Source: DATCJA01 sp963814955 (GTDB lineage: Bacteria > Acidobacteriota > Vicinamibacteria > Vicinamibacterales > UBA2999). Taken from it: 33,392 nucleotides of DNA. A program made the position numbers and the translations under genes. A model generated the notes under the pieces. That model was not told the origin of the DNA. It ran no database searches and worked only from the letters and a program-made list of their open reading frames with translations. The stretch lies in the NCBI GenBank assembly GCA_963814955.1, contig CAWFEX010000017.1, positions 1 to 33,392 of the forward strand, in the 5' to 3' direction. Every line of letters starts with the position of its first letter. Position 1 is the stretch's first letter. Shown here one piece after another: positions 1 through 8,109 of this stretch.

Positions 1-1476
1 CCTGCGGTGTTTTATACGCTCACCCCCCCGGGCAGCCATTTCGCCAATTCGACCGGTCTGACTAACCCACTCCACTTCAGCGGTTCGCTCGATCTCGCGC
101 TGGCGCTGCAGCCCGATCTCAAACGCGTGTACGTCGTGAGCGGAGCGGGTGCGTTGGACCGGAGGAACGAGAGTCAGGCGAGAGCGGAGTTCCGCCCCTT
201 CGAGGGGCGTGTCGAATTCACGTATTTCTCGGGCTTGGTGATGCAGGATCTCGAAGAGCGACTCAGAACGGTGCCGCCACACTCGGCGGTGTTCTATTTA
301 GTCGTGAGCCAGGACGGCGCGGGCGAGCACTTTCAGGTGATGGCCTCCCTCTCCCGCGTCGCGTCGGCGGCCAACGCGCCGACTTACAGCTGGGCGGATG
401 CCGCCGTTGACTCGGGCATCGTCGGCGGCCGTCGCCGCGATCAAGTGGCCCAGGTAAAGGCCATTGCCACGCTCGCGCTTCGCGTGCTTCGCGGAGAGCG
501 AGCCGACGACATACCGGTGTCCTCGCCCAACACGGATGTCGATCAGGTGGATTGGCGGCAGCTGCGCCGCTGGGGGCTCGACGAGTCGCGGCTGCCAACC
601 GGTACGCGCGTCCAGTTTCGGCCGCCGAGCATGTGGGATCAATACAGCCGCTACATCATCGGCGCCGTCATGCTGATGCTGGCGCAGTCGGCCCTCATCG
701 CTGGCCTGCTCGTGCAACGCACCAAGCGGCAGCGTGTCGAGCGCGAGTTACGCGGCAGCGAGCGCGAGTTGCGTGGCAGCCAGGCCAAGCTGCGCGTGAG
801 CTACGACCGAATCCGCGACCTGAGCCGACGGCTGCTCGGCGAACAGGAGGCGGAACGCGCCCGGATTGCGCGTGAATTGCACGACGACATCAATCAACAG
901 CTCGCGATTCTGTCCATCGAGCTCGATGGGCTCCGTTCCGATCAGCTGCAGGTGCACAGCGCGAAGCGCCTCTCCCGAGCCATGGAAACAACGCAGGGCA
1001 TCTCGACGAGTGTGCGCGAACTCTCGCACCGGTTGCACCCGTCGAAGTTGCAGCTGATCGGACTCGTCGCCGCCCTCGACAACCTGCGACGCGACTTGTC
1101 ACCGCCGCACCTACCTATTGCCTTCTCCCATCACAATGTACCGGCGGAGATCGATCAGAACATCGCGCTGAGCGTATTCCGAGTCGCGCAAGAGGCGTTG
1201 CGGAACGCCGTGAAGCATAGCGACGCAGGCCACATCTGGGTTGACTTGACGGGCGGGCCGTCCAGCGTCGCACTCACGATCACTGACGACGGGAAGGGAT
1301 TTGACGTCGATGGTCTACCGAACGCGGGGCTTGGCCTGACGAGCATGAGAGAACGTGTGGAATCAGTTGGGGGTGTTCTGGAGATTCACGCGACGCCGGC
1401 GTCGGGAACCCGTTTGAGGGTCACCGTACCGACTCAAGCGTCAGAGTCGGCACTCACCGCGATCGCGTCGGCATGA
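1..1476 (+). CDS. Sensor histidine kinase, NarL/LytS (HisKA_3) type, 5'-partial
   Basis: The reading frame is open from base 1, so the GTG at 7 is probably internal and the true start lies outside the window. The first ~200 residues look like a periplasmic ABC-substrate-binding (ABC_sub_bind/PF04392-like) sensor domain. One membrane segment follows at about residues 216-237 (numbered from base 7), then a short coiled coil rich in ELRGSERELRGS repeats. The HisKA_3 box RIARELHDDINQQ places the phospho-acceptor at His292. The ATPase domain has an N box (NAVKHS, about residue 400), DDGKGFD and GLGLTSMRER. It should autophosphorylate on sensing a periplasmic ligand and pass phosphate to the response regulator 40 bp downstream. 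The ligand is unknown. The kinase call is firm; the sensor-domain family is an inference. Confidence 0.9.
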   Translation, partial: PAVFYTLTPPGSHFANSTGLTNPLHFSGSLDLALALQPDLKRVYVVSGAGALDRRNESQARAEFRPFEGRVEFTYFSGLVMQDLEERLRTVPPHSAVFYLVVSQDGAGEHFQVMASLSRVASAANAPTYSWADAAVDSGIVGGRRRDQVAQVKAIATLALRVLRGERADDIPVSSPNTDVDQVDWRQLRRWGLDESRLPTGTRVQFRPPSMWDQYSRYIIGAVMLMLAQSALIAGLLVQRTKRQRVERELRGSERELRGSQAKLRVSYDRIRDLSRRLLGEQEAERARIARELHDDINQQLAILSIELDGLRSDQLQVHSAKRLSRAMETTQGISTSVRELSHRLHPSKLQLIGLVAALDNLRRDLSPPHLPIAFSHHNVPAEIDQNIALSVFRVAQEALRNAVKHSDAGHIWVDLTGGPSSVALTITDDGKGFDVDGLPNAGLGLTSMRERVESVGGVLEIHATPASGTRLRVTVPTQASESALTAIASA

Positions 1477-1516
1477 CCGCCACTCTCACGTTAGCCGTCA
1501 ACGGAGCGGCCTGTCG

Positions 1517-2473
1517 TTGACGTCCCTCCATAGAGTTCTCGTCGTCGAGGACCACGAGCCGTTCCGCCGCGTGATCTGTGAGTTGCTGCAGCAGCGGGCG
1601 GATCTGCTGATCGTTGGCGAAGCCGCGGACGGGTTGGATGCCATTTGTCAGGCTGAAGCGCTGCGACCGGATGTGGTCATGCTTGACATCGGCCTGCCGA
1701 TGCTGAGCGGTATTGAAGTCGCAGCGCGAATACGTGCCAAGGTTCCGGACGCCAAGTTGATGTTCGTGACCAATGAATCCTCATTGGAGGTCGTGGAGCA
1801 CGCCTTCAGGAGAGGCGGCCACGGCTATGTGTATAAACCTCGTGCCCACCGAGACGTTCTCCCGGTGCTCGAAGCGATCATTCGAGGCGGGCGATTCGTC
1901 AGCGGCGGCCTCGAACGCATAGCCCAGGGAGACAGCCTCGCCTCTCATCGTCACGATGTGGTGTTCTGTTCGAGCGACGCGGTTCTGATCGGCGCGTTCA
2001 GCCGTTTCATTGCCGGCGAACTCCGCGAGGGGAACGCCGTCGTCGCGGTGGTGACCGCGGCGCACGAGCGAAGCCTCCAATCCAGTCTGGAGGCGTCCTA
2101 CGTGGACGTCGCCCTGGCGATCCGACAGCAGCGCTATCTCCCCGTGAACGTCAGCGAGCTGCTCGCGAAGGCGACGGTCAACGGCTGCCCGGACCCGTTA
2201 CGGTACCTGGACGCCGCGGGGGATCTGCTGACCGATGTCACACGGCGCGCGACGGATCACCACGCCAGGGTCGCGGCCTGTGGTGAAGGCACCTCCATAT
2301 TCTGGACGCACGGACACGTCGAAGCCGCCATTCAACTCGAACACCTGTGGGACGAGATCGCGATGAGCCGCCAGATGGATATCCTGTGCGCGTACCCGCT
2401 GGCCGCCCGCGACGAAAGCGTGCCGGCAGTGAGAAGGCTCTGTGCGGAGCACACGGCGGTCGAGATCAAGTGA
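1517..2473 (+). CDS. Response regulator with REC receiver and C-terminal MEDS (DcmR-like sensory) domain
   Basis: Residues ~5-125 form a receiver domain: acidic pair VVEDHE, phospho-acceptor Asp57 in VVMLDIGLP, and the conserved lysine in YVYKPRA. From about residue 150 to 310 the protein resembles the MEDS domain of the dichloromethane regulator DcmR (start VFCSSDAVL, later ACGEGTSIFW and LEHLWDEIA). There is no LuxR/NarL helix-turn-helix, which is unusual for the partner of a HisKA_3 kinase, so the output is probably protein-protein or ligand-dependent rather than direct DNA binding. The start is a TTG at 1517; an ATG at 1473 overlapping the kinase stop is in another frame and closes at 1520. 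Co-transcription with the kinase is likely from the 40 bp gap. The MEDS assignment is from pattern only. Confidence 0.85.
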   Translation: MTSLHRVLVVEDHEPFRRVICELLQQRADLLIVGEAADGLDAICQAEALRPDVVMLDIGLPMLSGIEVAARIRAKVPDAKLMFVTNESSLEVVEHAFRRGGHGYVYKPRAHRDVLPVLEAIIRGGRFVSGGLERIAQGDSLASHRHDVVFCSSDAVLIGAFSRFIAGELREGNAVVAVVTAAHERSLQSSLEASYVDVALAIRQQRYLPVNVSELLAKATVNGCPDPLRYLDAAGDLLTDVTRRATDHHARVAACGEGTSIFWTHGHVEAAIQLEHLWDEIAMSRQMDILCAYPLAARDESVPAVRRLCAEHTAVEIK

Positions 2474-2648
2474 CGGCGGCGAATGATGCAAGTACTCCTT
2501 AAGTCAATCTTAGGAGAGCCGCAGACGACGACTCAGTTATGAGTACGCCGTATCACATCTATGGTGGCGGAACCGTCGGCACCCCTCGCGGCTGAGTAAA
2601 GCGCAAATAGAGCTATTATCTGCTCCACTCGCGGAGGAGGTCGGTGGA

Positions 2649-3422
2649 ATGCGACACGGGTTTCCCGGCTCGATTCTGATCGCGGCGCTGGTCTCACTAG
2701 CGGCCGTCACCGCCGCTGCACAGACCAGCGCGATTCCACGGACACCCGACGGCCGGCCCAATCTCCAAGGCATTTGGCAGGTGCTCGCTCCCGCGGCGTG
2801 GGAGATCCAAGACCACTCCCCGCGGCTGGGCGTGCCCGCCGGCCAGGGAGTCGTTGAAGGCAACGACCTCCCCTACCAGCCCTGGGCGCTCAAGCGGAAG
2901 CAGGAGAACTTCGCCAATCGGGCGACCGAGGATCCAGAGTCGAAGGGCTATCTGCCAGGCGTCCCGCGCATCATGTACATGCCGTTTCCGTTTCAGATCT
3001 TCCAGACGCCGACCCACCTGGCGATGACGTTCGAGTACGCACAGGGCGTCCGGCTTGTCTATACGAACGGCACGCCGCATCCGCGGGGGCCGATCGAGTG
3101 GTGGCTCGGCGATTCCCGCGGCAAGTGGGACGGCGACGCGCTCGTCGTCGATGTCGTCCACTTCACGGCCCAGACGTGGCTCGATCGCGCCGGCAATTTT
3201 CACAGCGAGGCGTTGCATCTCGTCGAGCGGTATGCGATGACGGGTCCCGATCACATCAACTATGAAGTCACGATCGAAGACCCGAAAGTCTTCACGCGGC
3301 CGTGGAAGATGAGTATGGTGCTGTACCGCCGAAAGGAACCGAACGTCCGGCTTCTCGACTACGTGCCCGGCCTCCTCATGGAGCAGGAAATAGGGGAGCA
3401 GGAACGTCGCAAGACGAATTAG
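2649..3422 (+). CDS. Secreted conserved protein of the TPDGxPxLQGxW family
   Basis: The 257-residue product begins with a signal peptide (hydrophobic ILIAALVSLAAVTAAAQ, likely cut after AAA). It then has the family hallmark RTPDGRPNLQGIWQ and, in its second half, GKWDGDALVVDV, DRAGNFHSEALHLVERY, INYEVTIEDP and FTRPWKM. The same blocks recur in the next gene, so the two are paralogues. The family is widespread and uncharacterised in Acidobacteriota and some Proteobacteria; I know of no established reaction. A purine-rich GGAGG lies about 10 nt before the ATG. The gene ends 14 bp before the paralogue, so the pair is probably one transcript. It is full length, with no frame damage. Function unknown; a periplasmic location is inferred. 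Confidence 0.85.
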   Translation: MRHGFPGSILIAALVSLAAVTAAAQTSAIPRTPDGRPNLQGIWQVLAPAAWEIQDHSPRLGVPAGQGVVEGNDLPYQPWALKRKQENFANRATEDPESKGYLPGVPRIMYMPFPFQIFQTPTHLAMTFEYAQGVRLVYTNGTPHPRGPIEWWLGDSRGKWDGDALVVDVVHFTAQTWLDRAGNFHSEALHLVERYAMTGPDHINYEVTIEDPKVFTRPWKMSMVLYRRKEPNVRLLDYVPGLLMEQEIGEQERRKTN

Positions 3423-3436
3423 AGCAGGAGATTGAC

Positions 3437-4354
3437 GTGAATCCTCGTTTTGTCATCACGGTGAGTGCTCTTGCGGTGTTGGCGGTGGCGCCGCGCGTGG
3501 CCGCGCAGACTCCGGAACGGCCGCCGATCATCGCCGGATGCCCGACCGAAAACCTTGCGTGGCATACCTGCGCGCTCCAGAAGGCGAAGTCGTTCAGTCC
3601 TCCCCGGACGCCGAGCGGTAAGCCCGACCTCCAGGGATATTGGCGCAGCCGGCTGACGCAGTCGTTCTCGGTCGAGGGCGTCGCCGAAGACCATCCCTTC
3701 GTCAAGGATCCCGCCCAACGGTGGGACGTCGGCGCTTCGGAGATCGTCGATCCGCCGGACCGGAAGATCCCGTACCAGCCGTCGGCGGCGCGGATTGGCC
3801 GAGAAGGGACGAACTTTCGTGAGTACATCGACCCACGCACCACGTGCTCGACCGCCGGCGTCCCGCGCCTCGCGCTGCAGGATCCCAGCCAGATCCTGCA
3901 GCCGCCAACCGACGATCATGTCCTGTGGCTACACGAGGATCACCACCAGTTTCGCGCGATCGCGATGGACCAGCGCCCGCCAGTGGGGAGGGATGTCACA
4001 ACCTGGAACGGGCTGTCACGCGGCCGCTGGGACGGCAGCACCCTCGTCATCGAGACGGCCAATTTCAACGGCTACATTTGGATAGATGACTCGGGCAACT
4101 TCTATACGAACAATGCGCGCGTGACCGAGCGTCTGACGATGGTCGATCCCAACACCATCCATTACGAGGCAATCATCGAGGACCCGACCGTCTACACCCG
4201 GCCGTGGAAGGTGGCGTGGGCATTGGTGCGCGACACCACCCCGGGGGGATACGAGCTATTCGAAGAAGCGTGCCGCGAAGGCGACCGCGACCTGCCCATC
4301 GTCCGCGATCTGGGCTATAAGTTCTATTTCGGGGCCCCCTGGCGATTGCGGTAA
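3437..4354 (+). CDS. Secreted conserved protein of the TPDGxPxLQGxW family (second paralogue)
   Basis: I start this at GTG 3437 because AGCAGGAG sits 7-14 nt upstream and the product then opens with a proper signal peptide (FVITVSALAVLAVAPRVAAQ); the frame is open further upstream but encodes no signal. The ~305-residue protein has RTPSGKPDLQGYW near residue 55 and the C-terminal blocks GLSRGRWDGSTLVIET, DDSGNFYTNNARVTERL, IHYEAIIEDP and YTRPWKVAWAL, matching the preceding gene block for block. It is longer than its partner at the N-terminal side and has extra cysteines (CPTENLAWHTC) that could form a disulphide. Function unknown. Tandem arrangement suggests related, non-identical roles in the envelope. 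Confidence 0.85.
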   Translation: MNPRFVITVSALAVLAVAPRVAAQTPERPPIIAGCPTENLAWHTCALQKAKSFSPPRTPSGKPDLQGYWRSRLTQSFSVEGVAEDHPFVKDPAQRWDVGASEIVDPPDRKIPYQPSAARIGREGTNFREYIDPRTTCSTAGVPRLALQDPSQILQPPTDDHVLWLHEDHHQFRAIAMDQRPPVGRDVTTWNGLSRGRWDGSTLVIETANFNGYIWIDDSGNFYTNNARVTERLTMVDPNTIHYEAIIEDPTVYTRPWKVAWALVRDTTPGGYELFEEACREGDRDLPIVRDLGYKFYFGAPWRLR

Positions 4355-4482
4355 CGCAGGGACGCGTCATGCATCGACGTCTGGGGACAATCGTCACGCT
4401 TGTCGCTGGAACGCCGTGGCGTTACTCGCAGCTGCGCAGATGCCCGCTACCTTGCGTGCTCACGTTTCTCGGCGAGGCTGGC

Positions 4483-4657
4483 TCAGGGGAGTTCTAGCGT
4501 CGCGTATTCTGCGTCGACGTGCCAGAAACCATGCCAGTGGCCAATGTCCACACCAAATGCCGACGCCGTGCGACTCGCGGTCGAGCGCGTCGTCAAAATA
4601 GAAAGAGTTGTCGCGCTTCATGGCGCGGAGTCGTGCCAGCCTGAAACCTGACAGCAT
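4483..4657 (-). pseudogene. Frameshifted remnant of an unidentified gene
   Basis: The - strand frame from 4657 reads protein-like (MKRDNSFYFDDALDRE) until about 4560, after which the convincing text continues in another frame (DIGHWHGFWHVDAEYATLEL) and ends at a stop at 4485-4483. Neither piece is long enough to be a gene, but together they look like the C-terminal ~55 residues of one protein with a single frame break. I do not recognise the family. It lies in the ~550 bp space between the TPDG pair and the membrane-protein pair; the rest of that space (4355-4480 and 4740-4900) shows nothing I can name. Confidence 0.35.
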
Positions 4658-4665
4658 CGAGGTCC

Positions 4666-4731
4666 CGTGATCCCGTTTGGGCCGTCATCGATACCAGTGT
4701 GTACATCGGCCACTGGGAGCTGAACGCGCAA
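4666..4731 (+). pseudogene. Possible N-terminal scrap of a PIN-domain (VapC-like) toxin
   Basis: In the frame through 4684 the translation is PVWAVIDTSVYIGHWE, which resembles the opening strand of PIN/VapC nucleases (VxDTSVxIxxL, with the first catalytic aspartate). After about 20 codons similarity stops and no downstream PIN motifs follow. There is no start codon with a ribosome site and no antitoxin gene next to it. If real it is a relic. The match is short and could be chance. Confidence 0.3.
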
Positions 4732-4907
4732 GTGAGCGGATCGAGTCTTAGATTCCCGAAGCGTGAAGGAAGGCGATTTTCGCGATCAAGTGAGCGAATC
4801 GATCCTCATCAAGCAACGAAAGAAAGGGTCGAACATCTCCTGAATTCTCCTGCGTTCCCGACGCGATCGATTTGCGCCGAGGAGTATAATCCGCGCGAAT
4901 TCGGTGC

Positions 4908-5438
4908 ATGTTCGATCCCTTTTTCGCATGGCTCGAATCGACGTCGTTCAGCATCTGGATGCGTGAGTCGCCGTCAATTTTCTCGTTTCCCATGATTCTC
5001 GCGGTTCACACGATCGGATTGGGACTGCTCGCGGGCATCAACGTGGCGCTGGATTTGCGGATGCTCGGGTTCGCGGCGCGAGTTCCGATTGCGGAATTCA
5101 GGCGTTTGTGGCCCTTCCTGTGGCTCGGACTTTGGATGAACGCGCTTTCAGGCGTCGCGCTCCTGGCCGCGTATCCCACCAAGGCGCTGACGAACCCTCT
5201 TTTTTACATAAAGCTTGCATTGATCGGCGTGGCACTGGTGATTCTTCGCTCGATTCGTCAATCCCGACTGGCCGACGGAATCGCGCCGGCGATCCGCGGC
5301 CGGTGGTCGATCAAGACGCTCGCTGTGGCCTCGCTCGTCTGTTGGGCCGGAGCCATCGCGGCCGGACGATTCCTCGCCTACACGTACATACGTCTGATGG
5401 TCGATTCCAGTCCGGTTCCCCGTCCATGGATGCCGTAG
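4908..5438 (+). CDS. DUF6644-like integral membrane protein
   Basis: This 176-residue protein has four likely membrane segments: around residues 25-45 (IFSFPMILAVHTIGLGLLAG), 63-85, 95-112 and 137-158 (the last with LVCWAGAIAAGR). It opens with FDPFFAWLESTSFSIWMRES, typical of the small membrane proteins now grouped as DUF6644. Conserved histidine HTIGLG in the first helix and the terminal CWAGxIxxGR block recur in the next gene. No enzymatic motif is visible; haem or quinone binding is only a guess from the intramembrane histidine. An 11-bp gap to the next gene suggests one transcript. GAGGAG at 4879-4884 is too far upstream to be a normal ribosome site for the ATG. Confidence 0.8.
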   Translation: MFDPFFAWLESTSFSIWMRESPSIFSFPMILAVHTIGLGLLAGINVALDLRMLGFAARVPIAEFRRLWPFLWLGLWMNALSGVALLAAYPTKALTNPLFYIKLALIGVALVILRSIRQSRLADGIAPAIRGRWSIKTLAVASLVCWAGAIAAGRFLAYTYIRLMVDSSPVPRPWMP

Positions 5439-5449
5439 CTTGATTCGGA

Positions 5450-6019
5450 GTGCATCAGGTGGGTGGCTTTCAAATCTGGCTCCACGCGAAATTACTAAGC
5501 GTCCCCACGGTGGCGGCCTTCATGAGGACCAACTGGGGATGGCCGACGATTGAAAGTATTCATTTCATGGGATTGACGCTGCTGTTCGGGACGATCGCTG
5601 TGTGGGATTTGCGCTTGCTCGGGTTGCTCAAGCGCGTATCGATTGTCGACCTCCATCGTCTGGTCCCGTTTGCCGTACTCGGCTTTGCGATTAACGCAAG
5701 CAGCGGGTCGATGTTTCTGATGACGGAACCGAATCAATACATCTACAACCCGGCATTCCAGTTCAAACTGCTGCTGCTGGCTATCGCGGGGCTGAACGTT
5801 CTGGTGTTTTACATGACCGTATTCCGACGACTTCGCGCCTTGGCTCCCGGTACCGAGCCTCCGCGGACTGTCAAGCTGTTTGGTGCGACGTCGTTGATCT
5901 GCTGGGTCGGCGTAATCATCTGCGGAAGACTGATAACGTTTTATCGGCCAGCTGTGTGCTCTCCGAACGAGTCACTTGCCTTTATCCTCGAGTGCATCCC
6001 GAAGTTGACTGGTCGTTAA
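5450..6019 (+). CDS. DUF6644-like integral membrane protein (second copy)
   Basis: A 189-residue, four-helix membrane protein starting at GTG 5450. It shares the plan of the gene 11 bp upstream: SIHFMGLTLLFG parallels HTIGLGLLAG, DLRLLGLLKRV parallels DLRMLGFAARV, and LICWVGVIICGR parallels LVCWAGAIAAGR. The two are diverged tandem paralogues that may form a heteromer. Genes of this type often sit near TPDG-family secreted proteins in Acidobacteriota (from memory of such genomes, not verified here). Function unknown. Confidence 0.8.
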   Translation: MHQVGGFQIWLHAKLLSVPTVAAFMRTNWGWPTIESIHFMGLTLLFGTIAVWDLRLLGLLKRVSIVDLHRLVPFAVLGFAINASSGSMFLMTEPNQYIYNPAFQFKLLLLAIAGLNVLVFYMTVFRRLRALAPGTEPPRTVKLFGATSLICWVGVIICGRLITFYRPAVCSPNESLAFILECIPKLTGR

Positions 6020-6193
6020 TTCGGGCTATGAAGGATGTCGTCCAGCATCGGTTGAAAGCCATTCGCGTTCTTGCGACGGAGGTAAGTCGTGCGAAAGAAC
6101 ATTTCACCGTCGGCGGTCTTTGACGTCGAGTCGCCATTTTTCGAACTTCACAACCGTTCCGACGATGCGAAAAACTTCGTGCGCGGACAACAT
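6016..6193 (-). pseudogene. Frameshifted remnant of a small secreted protein (HExxx-VxGTVxxxE type)
   Basis: On the - strand the frame from ATG 6193 reads LSAHEVFRIVGTVVKFEKW, then RLDVK. The logical continuation (KTADGEMFFRTTYLRRKN) is one base out of frame and runs to a stop at 6018-6016. The pattern, signal-peptide end followed by HExxxxVxGTV, then a strand ending LDVKTADGE, resembles small periplasmic beta-barrel proteins common in this phylum. The frame upstream of the ATG (PALLSST) looks like the tail of the signal peptide. Its stop overlaps the stop of the convergent DUF6644-like gene. I consider it broken rather than expressed. Confidence 0.4.
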
Positions 6194-6232
6194 CGTGCTC
6201 GATAACAGCGCCGGCTGAGCGGAGCGGAAGCG

Positions 6233-7126
6233 ATGAGGACTGTGCATCGGTGCTTCAGATGGACGGGCGGCGCCGCATTGATATTCACCGCGATGTGCGC
6301 GGCCGGGTGGTTGGCAGTCTCACTCGACGCCCAGTCGGCCGTCCGCGAGGCGTTTGCGGACCTGCCCGGCGTCCGGCTCTTCTATCGCGACACGGGCGGC
6401 AATGGTGCACCCGTCGTCTTCGTCCATGCCGCCACTGGGAACAGCCGCGTATGGGAGTACCAGCTTCCCGCCTTTACGGCAGCAGGCTACCGCGTGGTCG
6501 CGTACGACCGGCGCGGGTTCGGGCATTCCGTGATCGATCCGGCCGGTCCGCAGCCGGGGACCGCGGCGGACGATCTGCTGGGCCTCGTGAACCATCTGCG
6601 GCTCGATCGGGTTCATCTCATCGGCACGGCAGCGGGCGGCGGCGTGTCCTTCGACTTCGCGCTGTCGTTTCCCGAGCGGGTACGGAGTCTGGTGATCGCC
6701 AATGCGGGCGGGAACGTGCAGGACGCCGACTATCTGGAGCTGGGACGGCGCATGCGCCCGGCGCCGCAGTTCGATGCGTTGCCGCCGGACGTGCGGGAGC
6801 TCGGTCCATCGTACCGCGCGGCGAATGGTGGCGGCACTCGGCGCTGGCTGGAACTGCACGACCTCAGCTGGCCGGGCGGCTCGCCGCCGAAGGCGCAAAA
6901 CACGCGGAATCGCATCACGTTCGCGCTGCTCGAGACGCTGAAGGTCCCGACGCTACTCCTCACCGGCGACGCCGACCTGTTCACGCCGCCCTCGGTGCTG
7001 CGCCTGTTCACCGCGCGCATCAAGGGCGCCGAGTCGGTCATCGTGCGCGAGTCCGGTCACTCCGCATACTGGGAGCAGCCCGAGATCTTCAATCGTACCG
7101 TCCTGGAGTTTCTCCGCAAGCATTGA
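6233..7126 (+). CDS. Secreted/anchored alpha/beta-hydrolase-fold protein lacking the nucleophilic serine
   Basis: The 297-residue product has an N-terminal hydrophobic segment (residues ~14-34) and the canonical fold: oxyanion-loop region VVFVHAATGNSRVW, YDRRGFGHS, nucleophile elbow IGTAAGGG, acid loop LLTGDADLF and C-terminal histidine ESGHSAYWEQPE. In the elbow G-x-Nuc-x-G the nucleophile position is Ala133 (codon GCA at 6629), where Ser, Cys or Asp is normal. The acid and histidine are kept. Either the protein is not a classical hydrolase (cofactor-free oxygenases and lyases exist in this fold) or it has lost activity. The reading frame is otherwise intact. It stands alone on the + strand after the remnant gene; the substrate is unknown. 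Confidence 0.85.
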   Translation: MRTVHRCFRWTGGAALIFTAMCAAGWLAVSLDAQSAVREAFADLPGVRLFYRDTGGNGAPVVFVHAATGNSRVWEYQLPAFTAAGYRVVAYDRRGFGHSVIDPAGPQPGTAADDLLGLVNHLRLDRVHLIGTAAGGGVSFDFALSFPERVRSLVIANAGGNVQDADYLELGRRMRPAPQFDALPPDVRELGPSYRAANGGGTRRWLELHDLSWPGGSPPKAQNTRNRITFALLETLKVPTLLLTGDADLFTPPSVLRLFTARIKGAESVIVRESGHSAYWEQPEIFNRTVLEFLRKH

Positions 7127-7411
7127 CTCTAGACGGCAAGTCTTGAATCCCCCCAGGCCGCGCCACCTAACGCCCCCCGTTTCTTGATCACACATTCAGC
7201 GTCCTCCATCCCCGGCATATGAGAAACAGTTCATTCTGCGGGAGACGGAGGCAACGTAACTGGCCTTTGCGGGTCAAGCCGCGCGATACGCCGTTGCCGA
7301 AAATTGCCAGTCGTGGAATTGCTGTACACTGCGCCCAGCCCGACCGGACACAGACTTCGATTGGCACTGCACGCGACCAGCGCCAAGCTCCGTTCCGGAA
7401 GAGGAGGCTTC

Positions 7412-7900
7412 ATGCGTCCGATGTCCGTCGCCGCCCTGGTTCTCGTTGTCAGTACAGTTTCAGTCGACACCGCCGCCGCTCAGTCCATTTCAGTACACCG
7501 CGTCGAAATCAGCAGCGACGCGGCACGCAAGATGGTAGAAGCGTGCGTCGCGTATGCCGAACGGAACAAGCTCCTCGTCGGGGCGGCCGTGGTGGGCATC
7601 GACGGCGTCCTGATCGACTTCCACCTGATGCAAGGCGCGACCGCGACCAATTCCGAGACCGCGATCCTCAAGGCGAAGACCGCTGCGCACTGGCGGCGCC
7701 CGACGCGGGAGCTCGAGGAATGGGTGAAGACCGGAAGCAATGGCGCACCCGCGTGGATCGGCGACTTCCCGCGCGCGGGGGGTGTGCCTATTGTGATCGA
7801 CGGTATGGTCGCCGGTGCGATCGGCGTCGGCGGCGGCGGTGACGGGGGAGACGACTGCGCGCAACACGCCATCGACACCGTCATCCGGAAACGGCCCTGA
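7412..7900 (+). CDS. Secreted GlcG/HbpS-family heme-binding-like protein
   Basis: The start at ATG 7412 is set by GAGGAGG at 7401-7407 and by the signal peptide that follows (VAALVLVVSTVSVDTAAAQ). The mature ~138 residues match the GlcG/HbpS domain (PF03928): ARKMVEACVAYAERNKLLVGAAVVGIDG at the start, a central ETAILKAKTAA helix, and the glycine-rich end GGVPIVIDGMVAGAIGVGGG followed by DDCAQHAID. HbpS-type proteins bind haem or corrinoids; GlcG is of unclear role. The ~280 bp upstream (7127-7411) contains no gene I can support. Confidence 0.85.
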   Translation: MRPMSVAALVLVVSTVSVDTAAAQSISVHRVEISSDAARKMVEACVAYAERNKLLVGAAVVGIDGVLIDFHLMQGATATNSETAILKAKTAAHWRRPTRELEEWVKTGSNGAPAWIGDFPRAGGVPIVIDGMVAGAIGVGGGGDGGDDCAQHAIDTVIRKRP

Positions 7901-8109
7901 TCGAGTCGGTCAGGATCGATCCGGATCAGTCGGATGGACCACCAAGTCGAACGGCTGCCATCGCGCAGCGGGACCGCCGCGAAGTGGCAGACCGCGCCGC
8001 GCTGATAGGCACCGCAAGTCTTGACACCGGTGTCGATAAGCGACTCTATCTCTCTCTCTAGCTCTGAGAACCGGCCGCACCCTTAGACCCCGAGAGACTC
8101 CTCACGATA

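Noticed and set aside
4729..4806. Two copies of CAAGTGAGCG-x-ATCGA 58 bp apart
   Set aside because: Only two short imperfect copies with no dyad symmetry or relation to a start site; most likely chance or decay.
8044..8068. CT-rich tract before the DUF5916 gene
   Set aside because: A short dinucleotide run; no promoter or regulatory role can be supported from it.
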